Origin: Phycisphaerales bacterium
GTDB lineage: Bacteria > Planctomycetota > Phycisphaerae > UBA1845
Assembly (NCBI GenBank): GCA_020353195.1
Contig: CP070691.1
Span: 2,782,002-2,844,320, forward strand
Reading direction: 5' to 3'
DNA length: 62,319 bases
Part shown: positions 41,574 through 50,675 of the stretch, in pieces
Numbering within the stretch: position 1 is the first letter of the stretch
Layout of the letters: the number at the start of each line of letters is the position of its first letter
Program-made: the position numbers and the translations under genes
Notes under the pieces: generated by a model
Seen by the model: the letters and a program-made list of their open reading frames with translations, nothing else
What the model was told of the DNA's origin: nothing
Database searches by the model: none

Positions 41574-42692
41574 ATGAGTTGCAAGGAGTGCAGCCAAGTG
41601 AGCTTGTTTTCGCGGCCGGTGCGGCGAGCGGCGATGATCGCCCTATGCCTGTTGGCGCCGGCGTACGCGGCGGCGCATGCGGAGTCGGTCCGGGCGTGGC
41701 CGACCGCGGTCGTCGTCGACGACGACATCCGCGTCGCCGACGTCTGCATGCTGCAGGGGTTCGACGCCGAGGCGCACGAGCGGGTCACGGCGATCGTCGT
41801 CGCCCCGGCGCCAAAGCCCGGCGGATCGTCGCTGGTTCATCTGGACGACATCCGTTCCGCGCTGGTCCGTAACGGCGTCAACCTGGCCACCGTGATCGTG
41901 AAAGGTGCGTCGCGGTGCGCGGTGACTCGGCCCGGGGTTGCGGTTCGTCCGGCTTCGCCAGGCGGCGCCGACCGCGTGCCGGAGCAGGCTTCTGACGATC
42001 GAAACGCGCCGGGAAGGACGCTGCGTCAGGCGGTCCGCGACTTCTTCCGTGAGCAGGTCGAGCGGGCGGGCGGGACGCTGAACCTGACCTTCGGGCGGAC
42101 GGCCAAACCCGTGCTGGATCTCTCGGAACCCGAGTTCGAGTTCGTCGTGCGGCGGCGGTCGGGTCGGACGTTGGGGATGGTCAGCCTCGAGGTCGTGGTC
42201 CGTCGTCAGGGCAAGACCGTTCAAGTCGTTCCCATGGTGGTCACCGCCAGTTTCACGAAACCGGTGGTGGTGGCGCAGCGGTCGATCAACGCCAAGGCGA
42301 CGGTCAGCCCCCAGGATGTCCAAGTCGTGGATATGACGTTCACGCAGTTCAATCAGGCCGGTCTGTCCGACCCGGCCCGGGCGATCGGGCAGCGGGCCAG
42401 GCGGTTCATTGCCGCCGGCGAGACGATCCACCTGCGGCAGCTGGAGCCGGTGCCGCTCGTGCACCGGGGTCAGATCGTGGACGTGCACGCGATGGTCGGA
42501 GGTGTCAGGGTCGTGACATCGGCCAAGGCGATGCAGAGCGGCGCTTATGGGGACGTGATCGAGTTGCGGAGCCACGACGGCAAGCGGCGGACGATCTCGG
42601 CCGTGGTGACCGGTCCCCGCCGGGTCGAAGTGCGCCCGGCCGGGGCCAAGGACCGGGACGGAGGAATCCTGCTGGCAGGAGCGGCGGAATGA
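41574..42692 (+). CDS. flgA: flagellar P-ring assembly chaperone FlgA
   Basis: Protein of 372 aa with a signal peptide (RRAAMIALCLLAPAYAAAHA). The C-terminal half has the SAF/FlgA domain: VVAQRSINAKATVSPQDVQV, RRFIAAGETIHLRQLEPVPL, VHRGQIVDVHAMVGGVRVVT, MQSGAYGDVIELRSHDGKR. It chaperones P-ring assembly in the periplasm. A GTG at 41598 with GGAG upstream is an alternative start. The TGA overlaps the flgH ATG by 4 nt. Confidence 0.88.
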   Translation: MSCKECSQVSLFSRPVRRAAMIALCLLAPAYAAAHAESVRAWPTAVVVDDDIRVADVCMLQGFDAEAHERVTAIVVAPAPKPGGSSLVHLDDIRSALVRNGVNLATVIVKGASRCAVTRPGVAVRPASPGGADRVPEQASDDRNAPGRTLRQAVRDFFREQVERAGGTLNLTFGRTAKPVLDLSEPEFEFVVRRRSGRTLGMVSLEVVVRRQGKTVQVVPMVVTASFTKPVVVAQRSINAKATVSPQDVQVVDMTFTQFNQAGLSDPARAIGQRARRFIAAGETIHLRQLEPVPLVHRGQIVDVHAMVGGVRVVTSAKAMQSGAYGDVIELRSHDGKRRTISAVVTGPRRVEVRPAGAKDRDGGILLAGAAE

Positions 42693-43462
42693 GAAGGCGA
42701 CCGACCATTTGGCAACCGGCATCGGGACCTTGGGGCGGGTGGAACGCCCGGCCTGCGGCGGTTCTGCAGTGGCTTGTCGTGGCGTCATGTCTGGCGGTCT
42801 GGGTGTCGCCGGCGGCGTGGGGGCAGTCGACGTCGATTCGCAAACGTCACGCGACGAGCCAGCCGGCGCCGGAAAGCGGCCGGGAGAAGACGCGCTACGA
42901 AGGCCACAAGACGCTGGAGCGGAATTCTCTGATCGCGGTGCCCGCCCTGCCACCCAAGACGTTCAAGGTCCACGACCTGATCACGATCATCGTGCGGCAG
43001 CAGCGCAAGTTCGAGTCCGACGCCGAGCAGGAATCCAAGAGCAAGTTCGAAATCAACAGCGAACTCGACGCGTTCCTGAAGTTCATCAGCGGCGGCGTGG
43101 GCTCGGCGACGTTCCGGCGGGGTCACCCGAATATCGACTACAAGTTCGATTCCAAGCTGAAGAACGAGGCGGACAAGGAACGCGAGGACAAGCTGACCAC
43201 GCGGATCACCGCCGAGATCATCGACGTCAAGCCGAACGGCAACCTGGTGTTGCAGGCGAGAAACGAGATCAAGTTCGACAATGACACCGCCATCATGACG
43301 CTGACGGGCACGTGCCGCCAGGTCGACGTCACTCCCGACAACACGGTGCTGAGCACCCAGCTGGCGGACTTGAAGATCGACAACATCAACACCGGCGCGG
43401 TGCGGGACGGGTCGCGGCGGGGCTGGCTGACGCAGGTTCTTGATTTCCTCAAACCCATTTAG
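42689..43462 (+). CDS. flgH: flagellar L-ring protein FlgH
   Basis: Protein of 257 aa. KVHDLITIIVRQQRKFESDA, LTTRITAEIIDVKPNGNLVL, EIKFDNDTAIMTLTGTCRQV and LSTQLADLKIDNINTGAV are FlgH hallmarks. It forms the outer-membrane L-ring. FlgH is usually a lipoprotein, but here the long N-terminal signal (VASCLAVWVSPAAWGQS) looks like a signal-peptidase-I site, with no Cys at the expected position after cleavage. It is coupled to flgA by a 4-nt overlap. Confidence 0.92.
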   Translation: MRRRPTIWQPASGPWGGWNARPAAVLQWLVVASCLAVWVSPAAWGQSTSIRKRHATSQPAPESGREKTRYEGHKTLERNSLIAVPALPPKTFKVHDLITIIVRQQRKFESDAEQESKSKFEINSELDAFLKFISGGVGSATFRRGHPNIDYKFDSKLKNEADKEREDKLTTRITAEIIDVKPNGNLVLQARNEIKFDNDTAIMTLTGTCRQVDVTPDNTVLSTQLADLKIDNINTGAVRDGSRRGWLTQVLDFLKPI

Positions 43463-43472
43463 GGGGTGTGGT

Positions 43473-44606
43473 GTGCAGATCGGACGTACAGGCATCATCG
43501 CAATCGCAATGCTGGTCTTCGCGGCCGGCCTCCGGGCCGACGAGGTCACCTGCCAGATCGCCGACATCACGCACCTCAAGGGTCAGCAGATCAACCGGCT
43601 GGTCGGGATGGGGCTGGTCGTCGGCCTCAACGGCACGGGCGACGGTGACGATTATGCGCCGTCGATGCGGGCGCTGGCCGAGGCACTACAGAATCTGGCC
43701 GCCCCCGTCGTATCGTTGGACGAGTTGAAGGACAGCAAGAACGTTGCCTTAGCGTTCGTGGAGGTGACGGTGCCCGACAACGGCGTACGGGAAGGGGACC
43801 GCCTCGACGTGCAGGTATCGACGTTCGGAGGTGCCAGCAGCCTGCAAGGCGGGCGCCTGCTCCCCGCGCCGCTCGTGCACCACGATACGACGATCCGCAC
43901 GCTGTTCGGGTTTGCCGGCGGCCCGGTGCGGCTGATTGACGAGAACATCCCGACTCGGGCCATCGTCGAGGGCGGCGCCGTGATGGAAGAGGATGTGCTG
44001 TTGGGGTATCTGGTCCGTGGTCGCGACCTGCCTTACACGAATGACTGGATCGAGCCGGGCCAGCAGTATGTCACGTTCGTGCTCGACGACAGGCACGCCA
44101 GCTGGGCGATGGCCCACGAGGTTGCCGTCACCATTGACTCGGAACTCGCCCTGGCCGCGGACGTGGACCACGTCGCCATGGCGGTCGACCCCAAGAACAT
44201 CCTGGTGGCGGTTCCCGACGCGCAGGTGGCGTCCTCGTGGATCCGCGACATTGAGATGCTGCAACTGCTGGTTCCCAACGGTGAGGCGAGGGTGACAATT
44301 AACCGGCACACCGGAACGATCGTGGTTTCGGGCAACGCCGCCCTTTCGCCGGTTGTCGTATCCCAGAAGGGAATGACGGTGACGATTCTGCCCCTTGGGC
44401 CGGAGGGAACCGACCCGGGCGCGGCAGCCCTGAGCGGCCCGCAGACCTGGGTGGGGCTCGACCCGAGTCAGGCAGGCGGGACCACGGTGAACGATCTGCT
44501 CGGCGCGTTGAATCGCCTGAGCGTTCCGGTCGAAGACCGCGTCGCGATTCTGACCGAGATTCATCGACTGGGAAAACTGCACGCGAAACTGTTGTTCGAG
44601 GAATAA
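43473..44606 (+). CDS. flgI: flagellar P-ring protein FlgI
   Basis: Protein of 377 aa from the GTG at 43473, just after flgH and preceded by GGGGGTG. The signal peptide is IGRTGIIAIAMLVFAAGLRA. Mature motifs: QIADITHLKGQQINRLVGMG-LVVGLNGTGDG, NVALAFVEVTVPDNGVREGD, DVQVSTFGGASSLQGGRLL, and VPVEDRVAILTEIHRLGKLH-AKLLFE at the C-terminus. It forms the periplasmic P-ring around the rod. Confidence 0.93.
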   Translation: MQIGRTGIIAIAMLVFAAGLRADEVTCQIADITHLKGQQINRLVGMGLVVGLNGTGDGDDYAPSMRALAEALQNLAAPVVSLDELKDSKNVALAFVEVTVPDNGVREGDRLDVQVSTFGGASSLQGGRLLPAPLVHHDTTIRTLFGFAGGPVRLIDENIPTRAIVEGGAVMEEDVLLGYLVRGRDLPYTNDWIEPGQQYVTFVLDDRHASWAMAHEVAVTIDSELALAADVDHVAMAVDPKNILVAVPDAQVASSWIRDIEMLQLLVPNGEARVTINRHTGTIVVSGNAALSPVVVSQKGMTVTILPLGPEGTDPGAAALSGPQTWVGLDPSQAGGTTVNDLLGALNRLSVPVEDRVAILTEIHRLGKLHAKLLFEE

Positions 44607-44608
44607 CG

Positions 44609-44968
44609 GTGATCGGATCTGTCACGGGAGAAACAGCGCATGCCGTCGGGCCGGCCGCCCGAACCGTCGACGCCCGAGAGGCGGCCGAACGGAAGGTGCG
44701 AGAGACCTTGGACCAGGCCTACGGCACCGTCTTCTACGGCACGTTGCTCAAGCAGCTTCGCGCGAGCAGCCTGAAGGGCGAGTACATGCACGGCGGCCGG
44801 GGGGAGGAGGTCTTCCAGGCCCAGCTCGATCAGGTGCTCGTGGAGCGAATCAGTGACGCTCGCGGGTTTGATCTCGGCGAGGCACGAATCCGGGAGCTGG
44901 TCGATCAGCAGATGCGGGTTGACAAGATCAAGGAGCGGTTCCACCAGACCAGGAGTGCACACGCGTGA
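44609..44968 (+). CDS. flgJ: FlgJ-like rod-binding protein (single domain)
   Basis: Protein of 119 aa from a GTG. It corresponds only to the N-terminal rod-binding half of FlgJ: VFYGTLLKQLRASS, then GGRGEEVFQAQLDQVLVERI. The muramidase half found in enterobacteria is absent, as in many other phyla, so a separate enzyme must open the peptidoglycan. Its stop overlaps the next start (GTGA). Confidence 0.8.
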   Translation: MIGSVTGETAHAVGPAARTVDAREAAERKVRETLDQAYGTVFYGTLLKQLRASSLKGEYMHGGRGEEVFQAQLDQVLVERISDARGFDLGEARIRELVDQQMRVDKIKERFHQTRSAHA

Positions 44969-45489
44969 GAACGAAATCCGCTAGCGACAACATTGCGACG
45001 TTGCTGACGCTGCTGGACCGGCTCGAGCGGCGGCACGGAGAGTTATACGGTGTCATTCGCGACAAGATCGACCGGATGCGGGCGTCGGACGTCGACGGCA
45101 TGCGCTACTGCATCGAGCGCGAGTCCGAGCTCGTGAACGAGATTACCGAGCAGGAGGGGCTGCGCCGGCAGCTGATGATGCGGATCGGCCAGGAGCTGGG
45201 CGTTGCCTCGCACACCGCGCGGGCGATGAACCTGCGGGAACTGGCACGACGGGTGGAGGAGCCCCGGCGGGGCGAGTTGATCGAGATGGCGAATCGATTG
45301 CGGACCACGGTTGCCAACGTGGCCCAGGGCAATCGGGTGGCGGGGCTGATCGCCCGCGAAACGCTCCGTCACTTCCGTCACGTGTTCTCCGCCATAACGT
45401 CGACTGACGGCGGCAGGGCCGACGGATACACGCAAGGTGGCGAACGTCAGTCGGTATCTCAACGGCAGCTTCTGGATGCGGTGGGATAG
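44965..45489 (+). CDS. flgN: FlgN-like flagellar export chaperone
   Basis: Protein of 174 aa from a GTG overlapping the flgJ stop. It is fully helical: IATLLTLLDRLERRHGELYG-VIRDKIDRMR, YCIERESELVNEITEQEGLR, and ELARRVEEPRRGELIEMANR. This pattern and its position just before flgK and flgL fit FlgN, the chaperone of the hook-associated proteins. The tail is Gln/Ser-rich. Identification rests on pattern and context. Confidence 0.75.
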   Translation: MRTKSASDNIATLLTLLDRLERRHGELYGVIRDKIDRMRASDVDGMRYCIERESELVNEITEQEGLRRQLMMRIGQELGVASHTARAMNLRELARRVEEPRRGELIEMANRLRTTVANVAQGNRVAGLIARETLRHFRHVFSAITSTDGGRADGYTQGGERQSVSQRQLLDAVG

Positions 45490-45570
45490 ACTCGCAGTGG
45501 CGAAGGGACGGAGCGACGAAGCAACGAACTGACTGAATGAACCTGGCCGCGACCCAAAGGGGACGCAATC

Positions 45571-47301
45571 ATGGGAATGATCTCGGCAGCATTGGAAATC
45601 GGGCGCAGCGCCGTCATGAGCTATCAGGGCGCCATGCAGGCGGTCGGTGTCAACGTCGCCAACGCCGGGAACCCCGACTACACCCGCCAGACCGCCGGAC
45701 TCTCCGCCCTGCCCGGCATCCCTATAGGCCACGGGTTGCGCCCCGGCGCGGGCGTAGCTTTGTCATCGCTGAAGCGCAACCTCGACGAGGCGTTGGAAGC
45801 CCGGATTCGTGCCGCGGTCGGCGAACGGGAGTCGGCGATGGCCGAGAGCGACTGGGTTCACCGCATCGAGACGTTCTTCGACGAGCTGACCGGGGCGGGG
45901 ATCTCGACATTGTTGACCGACTTCTTCAACGCCCTCAGCGAGGTGCAGAACAGTCCGGAAGATGTCGCGTTGCGCAGCGTGGCCATCGCGGCCGGGTCGA
46001 ACCTGGCCGGCTCGATCGGGCGGCTGCGGGCGGAGCTGCTGGCGATGGGTGAGGAGCTCAATGAACAGATCGACCTGCTGGTCGATACCGCCGACGGGCT
46101 CGCCGCCGAAATCGCCGACCTGAACGCGCGGATCGTGGCTGCCGAAGCCTCCGGCCGCGCCCAGGCAAACTCCCTCCGTGATCAGCGCGATGCCCGGCTG
46201 CGCGATCTGAGCGAGATGTTCGACGTGACCGTGCGGACACAGCCGGACGGGTCGATCTACGTATACATCGGCAGCGAAGCCCTCGTCCAGGGCGGGGTCT
46301 CCCGAGGACTGAAGACGGAACAAGTCGTTGACGGCGAGTTTGTGCGGTCGGTGGTCTACTTCGCCGACACGAACGCCCAGGTTGTTGTCCGGGGTGGGCG
46401 GCTCGAGGGGCTGCTCAACGCGCGCGACAACCAGGCCTACGGGCGGATTGCCTCGGTGGACCAGTTCGCCGCCGGGCTGATCAGCGAGGTCAACCGTGTT
46501 CATTCCGACGGGCAGGGATTGATCGGTTTCACGTCGGTAACGGGGACGTTCGACGTGATGGACGTCTCGGCGGCGTTGAACTCGCCCGAGGCGGGGTTAC
46601 AGAACCCGCCCCAGCACGGCAGCTTCTTCATCACCGTGGCCGACGACGCCACCGCGACGCCCGTGTCGTATCAGATCAACATCGATCTGGACGGCATCGG
46701 GACCGACACGTCACTCGAGACGCTCGTGGACGACATCAACGCCACCGTGGTCGGAGTCACCGCGTCCATCACGCCCGACAACCGCCTGCAGCTTGTCGCC
46801 GACACGGGCTACACGTTCACGTTCGGGCACGATTCCGACTCGTTCCGTGAGGACACGGCCAACGTGCTGGCGGCGCTGGGTGTGAACACGTTCTTCGACG
46901 GGTCGACGGCCGCTGACATATGTGTCAACGCTGCGCTGGAGGCCGACCCGAGGCTGCTTGCCGCTTCGCTGACCGGTCTGACGGGTGACGGGGACAACGC
47001 CGGGCGCATCACCGGCACGCTCAACACGCCCAGCGACCTGCTGAACGGCTCGTCGATTCTGGAGTTCTACAACAACATGGCCACCGAGGTTGCCGTCGCG
47101 GGCTCGGCGGCCCACACGGGGCTTGAGTCGGCGGCCGCGGTTCTCTCGGCGCTGCAGACGCAGAAGGAGAACATCAGCGGTGTGAGCCTCGACGAAGAAG
47201 CCATCGAGCTGGTCAAGTACGAGCGGGCGTTTCAAGGCGCCGCCCGGTATCTGGGCGTCGTCGAGAACATGATGTCGGAGATGATGAACATTATCCGGTA
47301 G
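45571..47301 (+). CDS. flgK: flagellar hook-associated protein 1 FlgK
   Basis: Protein of 576 aa. The N-terminus SYQGAMQAVGVNVANAGNPD-YTRQ and the following LNEQIDLLVDTADGLAAEIA-DLNARI are FlgK signatures. The C-terminus NISGVSLDEEAIELVKYERAFQ-type motif (GVSLDEEAIELVKYERAFQG) closes the D0 domain. A flagellin-like inserted domain lies in the middle (about 330-430). It forms the hook-filament junction with FlgL. Confidence 0.93.
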   Translation: MGMISAALEIGRSAVMSYQGAMQAVGVNVANAGNPDYTRQTAGLSALPGIPIGHGLRPGAGVALSSLKRNLDEALEARIRAAVGERESAMAESDWVHRIETFFDELTGAGISTLLTDFFNALSEVQNSPEDVALRSVAIAAGSNLAGSIGRLRAELLAMGEELNEQIDLLVDTADGLAAEIADLNARIVAAEASGRAQANSLRDQRDARLRDLSEMFDVTVRTQPDGSIYVYIGSEALVQGGVSRGLKTEQVVDGEFVRSVVYFADTNAQVVVRGGRLEGLLNARDNQAYGRIASVDQFAAGLISEVNRVHSDGQGLIGFTSVTGTFDVMDVSAALNSPEAGLQNPPQHGSFFITVADDATATPVSYQINIDLDGIGTDTSLETLVDDINATVVGVTASITPDNRLQLVADTGYTFTFGHDSDSFREDTANVLAALGVNTFFDGSTAADICVNAALEADPRLLAASLTGLTGDGDNAGRITGTLNTPSDLLNGSSILEFYNNMATEVAVAGSAAHTGLESAAAVLSALQTQKENISGVSLDEEAIELVKYERAFQGAARYLGVVENMMSEMMNIIR

Positions 47302-47359
47302 GCGGCGCCTGGGGTGAGCCGGGGCGCCTTTGCCCTGGAATCGGATTGAGGATAAGGCC

Positions 47360-49297
47360 ATGGCACTGGGTTCCATCAACGTTACTCGCGTCAGCCACAA
47401 CATGCGAACGCAATCGATGCTCGAATCGATGCAACGCGGGCAGCTACTGCTGTTCACGGAGCAGGCCCGGTTGGCCGCCGGGCGCAGGTTCCTGGCCCCG
47501 AGCGAAGACCCGGCGGCGGCGGCCCAGACCCTTCACATGTCCGAGATCCTCGAGCAGCGCGAGCAACTGGTTCTCAACGTGCAACACGGCGACAACATGC
47601 TCACAGCCGCGGACAAGGCGTTGACCGACGCCAACGACCTGCTCGTAGAGGCCCACGGCATCGCCAGCCAGAACCTCGGTTCGCTGGCCAGCGAAGACGA
47701 ACGCGAAGCCGCCGCAGAACTGATCGCCTCCATCATTAATCGGTTCGCGGTGGTGGCGAACCGGCAGTTCCAGGGGCGGTACCTCTTCGCCGGACGCGAC
47801 TCGGGCGAACAACCCTTCAACTGCGCCGACGGCGGCATCATCTACACCGGCGACACCGGGAGGCTCAGCGTGCGCGTCGGGGAGACTGAACTTGACACCG
47901 TCAGCTTCTCTGGTGACGAGGTGTTCGGCGCGCTGACCGGACGCGTGGGCAGCCAGGTGGACCTGGACCCGAGGCTCACCGAGGACTCGCGCCTGGAAGA
48001 CATCAACGGCGCGAACAACATGGGCATCCGCAGGGGGCAGTTGATCATCAACGAGGAAGGCGGGGCCGGTGTCTTCCAGGTCGATCTGACCGGGGCCGAC
48101 ACCATGGGCGACGTGGTTGACCTGATCAACCAGGCGGCGGCGGAAGCGGGAGCCACGGTGACGGCATCCCTGACCGACGACGGCCTGCAGATTGAGCCCG
48201 GGGCAAGCCCCGTCTCGGTGACCGACACGAGCACCGGGATCATCGCATCGGACCTCGGCGTGCTGACTCCTACGCCTCAGGCTGCCGTCATCGTCGGCGC
48301 GGACCTGAACGTCCGTCTCACCGCTACCACTCGTGTGGAAGACCTGATGGATGGGGCGGGTGTGAACCTCGACGACTCCATTCTGATCACCAACGGCGCC
48401 CTGACGGCGGTCGTGGACCTTAGTGAGGCCGAGACCGTTCAGGATATCCTCAACAAGATCAAGAACGCTCACGTCAACGTCGTGGCCAAGATCAACGCTG
48501 AGGGTACGGGAATCGACGTCATCAACCTCGTGTCTGGGACGGCGATGAGCGTCGGCGAGAACGGCGGCACCACCGCCACCGACCTGGGAATCCGCTCCTC
48601 GGACCTCGATACGCTGCTGTCGGATCTCAACGACGGGCGGGGCGTGGAAACGGAGATCGGCGAGGACGACATTCGCATCACTGCCAAGGACGGCAGCACC
48701 GTGGACATCAACCTCGACGGGGCCGAGACCATCGGCGACGTCATCGACATCATCAACGCCGCAGCCGCTGCGGCTGGCGTCGCCGTCACTGCATCACTGG
48801 CCGAGGTCGGCAACGGAATTCGCATCGTGGACGCCACGGGCGGAGCGGGACCGCTGATCGTCTCCCGGCTCAACCTGTCCTACGCTATCGACGATTTGGG
48901 TCTGGAGAAATTCGCCAGCGATCCGGCGACCGAGCTGGTCAGCGACGACACGAACCTGATTCGGGCCGACAGCGTGTTCACCGCCCTGTACGACCTCGAA
49001 CGGGGGCTGCGGAACAACAGCGACCGTGAGATCACGATGGCCGCCGAGCGCCTCCATGAGTTCACGGAGGACATGACGCGGGTGCGGGGCGTAATCGGGT
49101 CACAGTCGAAGTCGTTCGAGGATCGCCTGACGCAGCTGGAGAATGTCAAGTTCTCGACGCAGGAGTTCCTGTCGCAGATCAAGGACGTGGATTACGCGGA
49201 GTCAATAACGAGATTCCAGCAGTACCAGACGGCGCTACAGGCGTCGTTGATGGTGGGCTCTCGTTTGATGGGCCTGTCCCTGATGGACTTCATCTAG
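47360..49297 (+). CDS. flgL: enlarged hook-associated protein 3 FlgL
   Basis: Protein of 645 aa from the ATG at 47360, about twice the usual FlgL size. D0/D1 are normal: INVTRVSHNMRTQSMLESMQ and QARLAAGRRFLAPSEDPAAA at the N-terminus, LENVKFSTQEFLSQIKDVDY and YQTALQASLMVGSRLMGLSL at the C-terminus. The centre is expanded by at least three related units of the flagellin IN type: TMGDVVDLINQAAAEAGATV, TVQDILNKIKNAHVNVVAKI and TIGDVIDIINAAAAAAGVAV. This would give a large surface domain at the hook-filament junction. Follows flgK by 58 bases. Confidence 0.9.
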   Translation: MALGSINVTRVSHNMRTQSMLESMQRGQLLLFTEQARLAAGRRFLAPSEDPAAAAQTLHMSEILEQREQLVLNVQHGDNMLTAADKALTDANDLLVEAHGIASQNLGSLASEDEREAAAELIASIINRFAVVANRQFQGRYLFAGRDSGEQPFNCADGGIIYTGDTGRLSVRVGETELDTVSFSGDEVFGALTGRVGSQVDLDPRLTEDSRLEDINGANNMGIRRGQLIINEEGGAGVFQVDLTGADTMGDVVDLINQAAAEAGATVTASLTDDGLQIEPGASPVSVTDTSTGIIASDLGVLTPTPQAAVIVGADLNVRLTATTRVEDLMDGAGVNLDDSILITNGALTAVVDLSEAETVQDILNKIKNAHVNVVAKINAEGTGIDVINLVSGTAMSVGENGGTTATDLGIRSSDLDTLLSDLNDGRGVETEIGEDDIRITAKDGSTVDINLDGAETIGDVIDIINAAAAAAGVAVTASLAEVGNGIRIVDATGGAGPLIVSRLNLSYAIDDLGLEKFASDPATELVSDDTNLIRADSVFTALYDLERGLRNNSDREITMAAERLHEFTEDMTRVRGVIGSQSKSFEDRLTQLENVKFSTQEFLSQIKDVDYAESITRFQQYQTALQASLMVGSRLMGLSLMDFI

Positions 49298-49607
49298 GGA
49301 GGGCTGGACGAACGGAGGGGAAGACAGCGTGGAAACGCGATGGTGTTCAGCCGCGACCCCAAAGGGGTGTGCCGAGGCACGAGGGAACCATGGTCAGCAT
49401 GACCGCTCACAGCGACAACGCGAACCGAACGGCGGACGGGTGGCCCGGTCGCCGGATCGAAACGGTTGCCCGTATGGAGACGGGCCGCGGGTCACATCCG
49501 TGTCAGGCGGATCCGCACCGAGTTTGGGTGCCGTGCTCTCATCCGGTCGATGGTCGACCGGCTCGGCCCCGAGCGAACCGAATAGGAAGGGCCACAGGAG
49601 AGACGCG
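49298..49607. other. 310-base region between flgL and fliW
   Basis: No supported gene. A frame in phase with fliW runs through it but has neither family features nor a ribosome site, while fliW has its own AGGAGA site. A promoter for fliW may lie here, but I cannot point to one. Confidence 0.35.
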
Positions 49608-50057
49608 ATGATCATTGAAACGTCGCGCTTTGGACAATTGGATGTGGACGACCGGCGATTCATCGCCTTCAAGCAGGGGATCCTCGGCTTCCCCGAGCAG
49701 AAGAGGTACGCGCTGGTCCAGACGGGCAGCAACAGCGGGTTCTATTGGCTTCAGGCGGTGGATCGCCCCGATCTGGCGTTCATTGTCTGTGATCCTCGGC
49801 TGTTCGTCACCGACTACCGTGCTCCGATCAAGGCGGAGGAGTTGGCGTCGATCGGGCTGGACAGTCCGGACGACGCGCAGGTCTTCGTGATCGTCAACAA
49901 GGTGGACGACATGTTGACCGGCAACCTCCAGGGGCCTCTGGTGATCAACGTCCAGGTACGGACGGGGCGCCAGCTGGTGCTGAGTGACAAGCGCTACTCT
50001 ACGCGGCACCCGCTCATGCGCTTGCCGAAGAGCGAGGCTGTCTGCCAGAGCGCCTGA
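49608..50057 (+). CDS. fliW: flagellar assembly factor FliW
   Basis: Protein of 149 aa from the ATG at 49608 with AGGAGA upstream. Signatures: FKQGILGFPEQKRYAL, FYWLQAVDRPDLAFIVCDP, VFVIVNKVDDMLTGNLQGPL-VINVQVRTG, and QLVLSDKRYSTRHPLM. FliW binds either flagellin or CsrA and so releases or frees CsrA repression according to flagellin supply. csrA and the flagellin gene follow directly. Confidence 0.95.
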   Translation: MIIETSRFGQLDVDDRRFIAFKQGILGFPEQKRYALVQTGSNSGFYWLQAVDRPDLAFIVCDPRLFVTDYRAPIKAEELASIGLDSPDDAQVFVIVNKVDDMLTGNLQGPLVINVQVRTGRQLVLSDKRYSTRHPLMRLPKSEAVCQSA

Positions 50058-50091
50058 TCGGACCGGGTAGCCGGACTGGTTGCCCATCCCG

Positions 50092-50116
50092 TATAATGGG
50101 GGCAGACTCGAGTCTG
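50092..50116 (+). promoter_or_regulatory. -10-like box followed by a 14-bp palindrome, between fliW and csrA
   Basis: TATAAT at 50092-50097 is followed six bases later by the perfect palindrome CAGACTCGAGTCTG (50103-50116), placed over the expected transcription start. No good -35 element is visible at 17 bases. The palindrome could be an operator or an RNA hairpin. Confidence 0.4.
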
Positions 50117-50155
50117 AGTTTCGGGCACCCGGTCCGCGTTCGGTGAACGTGCCCG

Positions 50156-50170
50156 TGGCAGGTCTGGTGC
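50156..50170 (+). promoter_or_regulatory. weak sigma-54-like promoter upstream of csrA
   Basis: TGGCAGG, 4 bases, GTGC keeps the GG and GC doublets at the correct 10-base spacing. It is less close to consensus than the site at 39656. Confidence 0.3.
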
Positions 50171-50293
50171 GACGAGCGCCGTAGCGCGTGCGTGCACCTG
50201 GCGAGGATGAACGAGCTCACAGGTCGCAGACCGTGGGCGTCGGAAGCCACGGGCCTGAACGAGGCATCGGCATGACCAAGGAAGGAGCCGAGG

Positions 50294-50554
50294 ATGTTGG
50301 TGCTAAGCAGAACCCGCGATGAAACGATCATGATCGGCGATGACATCGAGATCACGGTCGTGGATATACGCGGAGACAAGGTCCGACTGGGCATCAACGC
50401 GCCGGTGCACATTCCGGTGCATCGAAAGGAAGTCTACAACGCGATACAGCGCGAGAATGAACAGGCTTCCCGCATCAAGCCCGCGGACGTGTCGTCAGCA
50501 ACAAACGTTTCGGAGTCCGATACACAGTCCCGAGACCGGCGCAAGAAGCGCTAG
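50294..50554 (+). CDS. csrA: carbon storage regulator CsrA, extended tail
   Basis: Protein of 86 aa. The RNA-binding dimer sequence is intact: [37 protein letters not shown], then [17 protein letters not shown] with the conserved HR. The C-terminal 25 residues beyond the core are Ser/Asp/Arg-rich and not part of the RNA site. The leader AAGGAAGGAG and GAGGATG contains several GGA words, so autoregulation is possible. It lies between fliW and the flagellin gene. Confidence 0.95.
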   Translation: MLVLSRTRDETIMIGDDIEITVVDIRGDKVRLGINAPVHIPVHRKEVYNAIQRENEQASRIKPADVSSATNVSESDTQSRDRRKKR

Positions 50555-50557
50555 TCT

Positions 50558-50574
50558 GTCCGCCCACGGCGGAC
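50558..50574 (+). terminator. hairpin after csrA
   Basis: GTCCGCC-CAC-GGCGGAC is a perfect 7-bp stem four bases after the csrA stop. No T-tract follows, so it may be an RNA-stabilising hairpin or a weak terminator. Confidence 0.35.
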
Positions 50575-50642
50575 CGCCCCCCGGGTGACGCGGTCGCGAC
50601 ATGATGCCGGCCCGCTTCCTCCCGGAGCCAGGGGTGTCTGAG

Positions 50643-50669
50643 TCAATCCCGTGCGGTTCGTGCCCGAAA
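50643..50669 (+). promoter_or_regulatory. sigma-28-like promoter of the flagellin gene
   Basis: TCAA, 15 bases, GCCCGAAA resembles the FliA/sigma-28 pattern TAAA-N15-GCCGATAA. Its predicted start falls near 50676, giving a short leader of about 25 bases. Match is moderate. Confidence 0.4.
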
Positions 50670-50675
50670 CCGACA

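Noticed and set aside
49329..49607. N-terminal extension of FliW by 93 residues
   Set aside because: FliW family proteins start at MIIETSRFG-like sequence, and an AGGAGA site directly precedes the ATG at 49608. The extension is low complexity.
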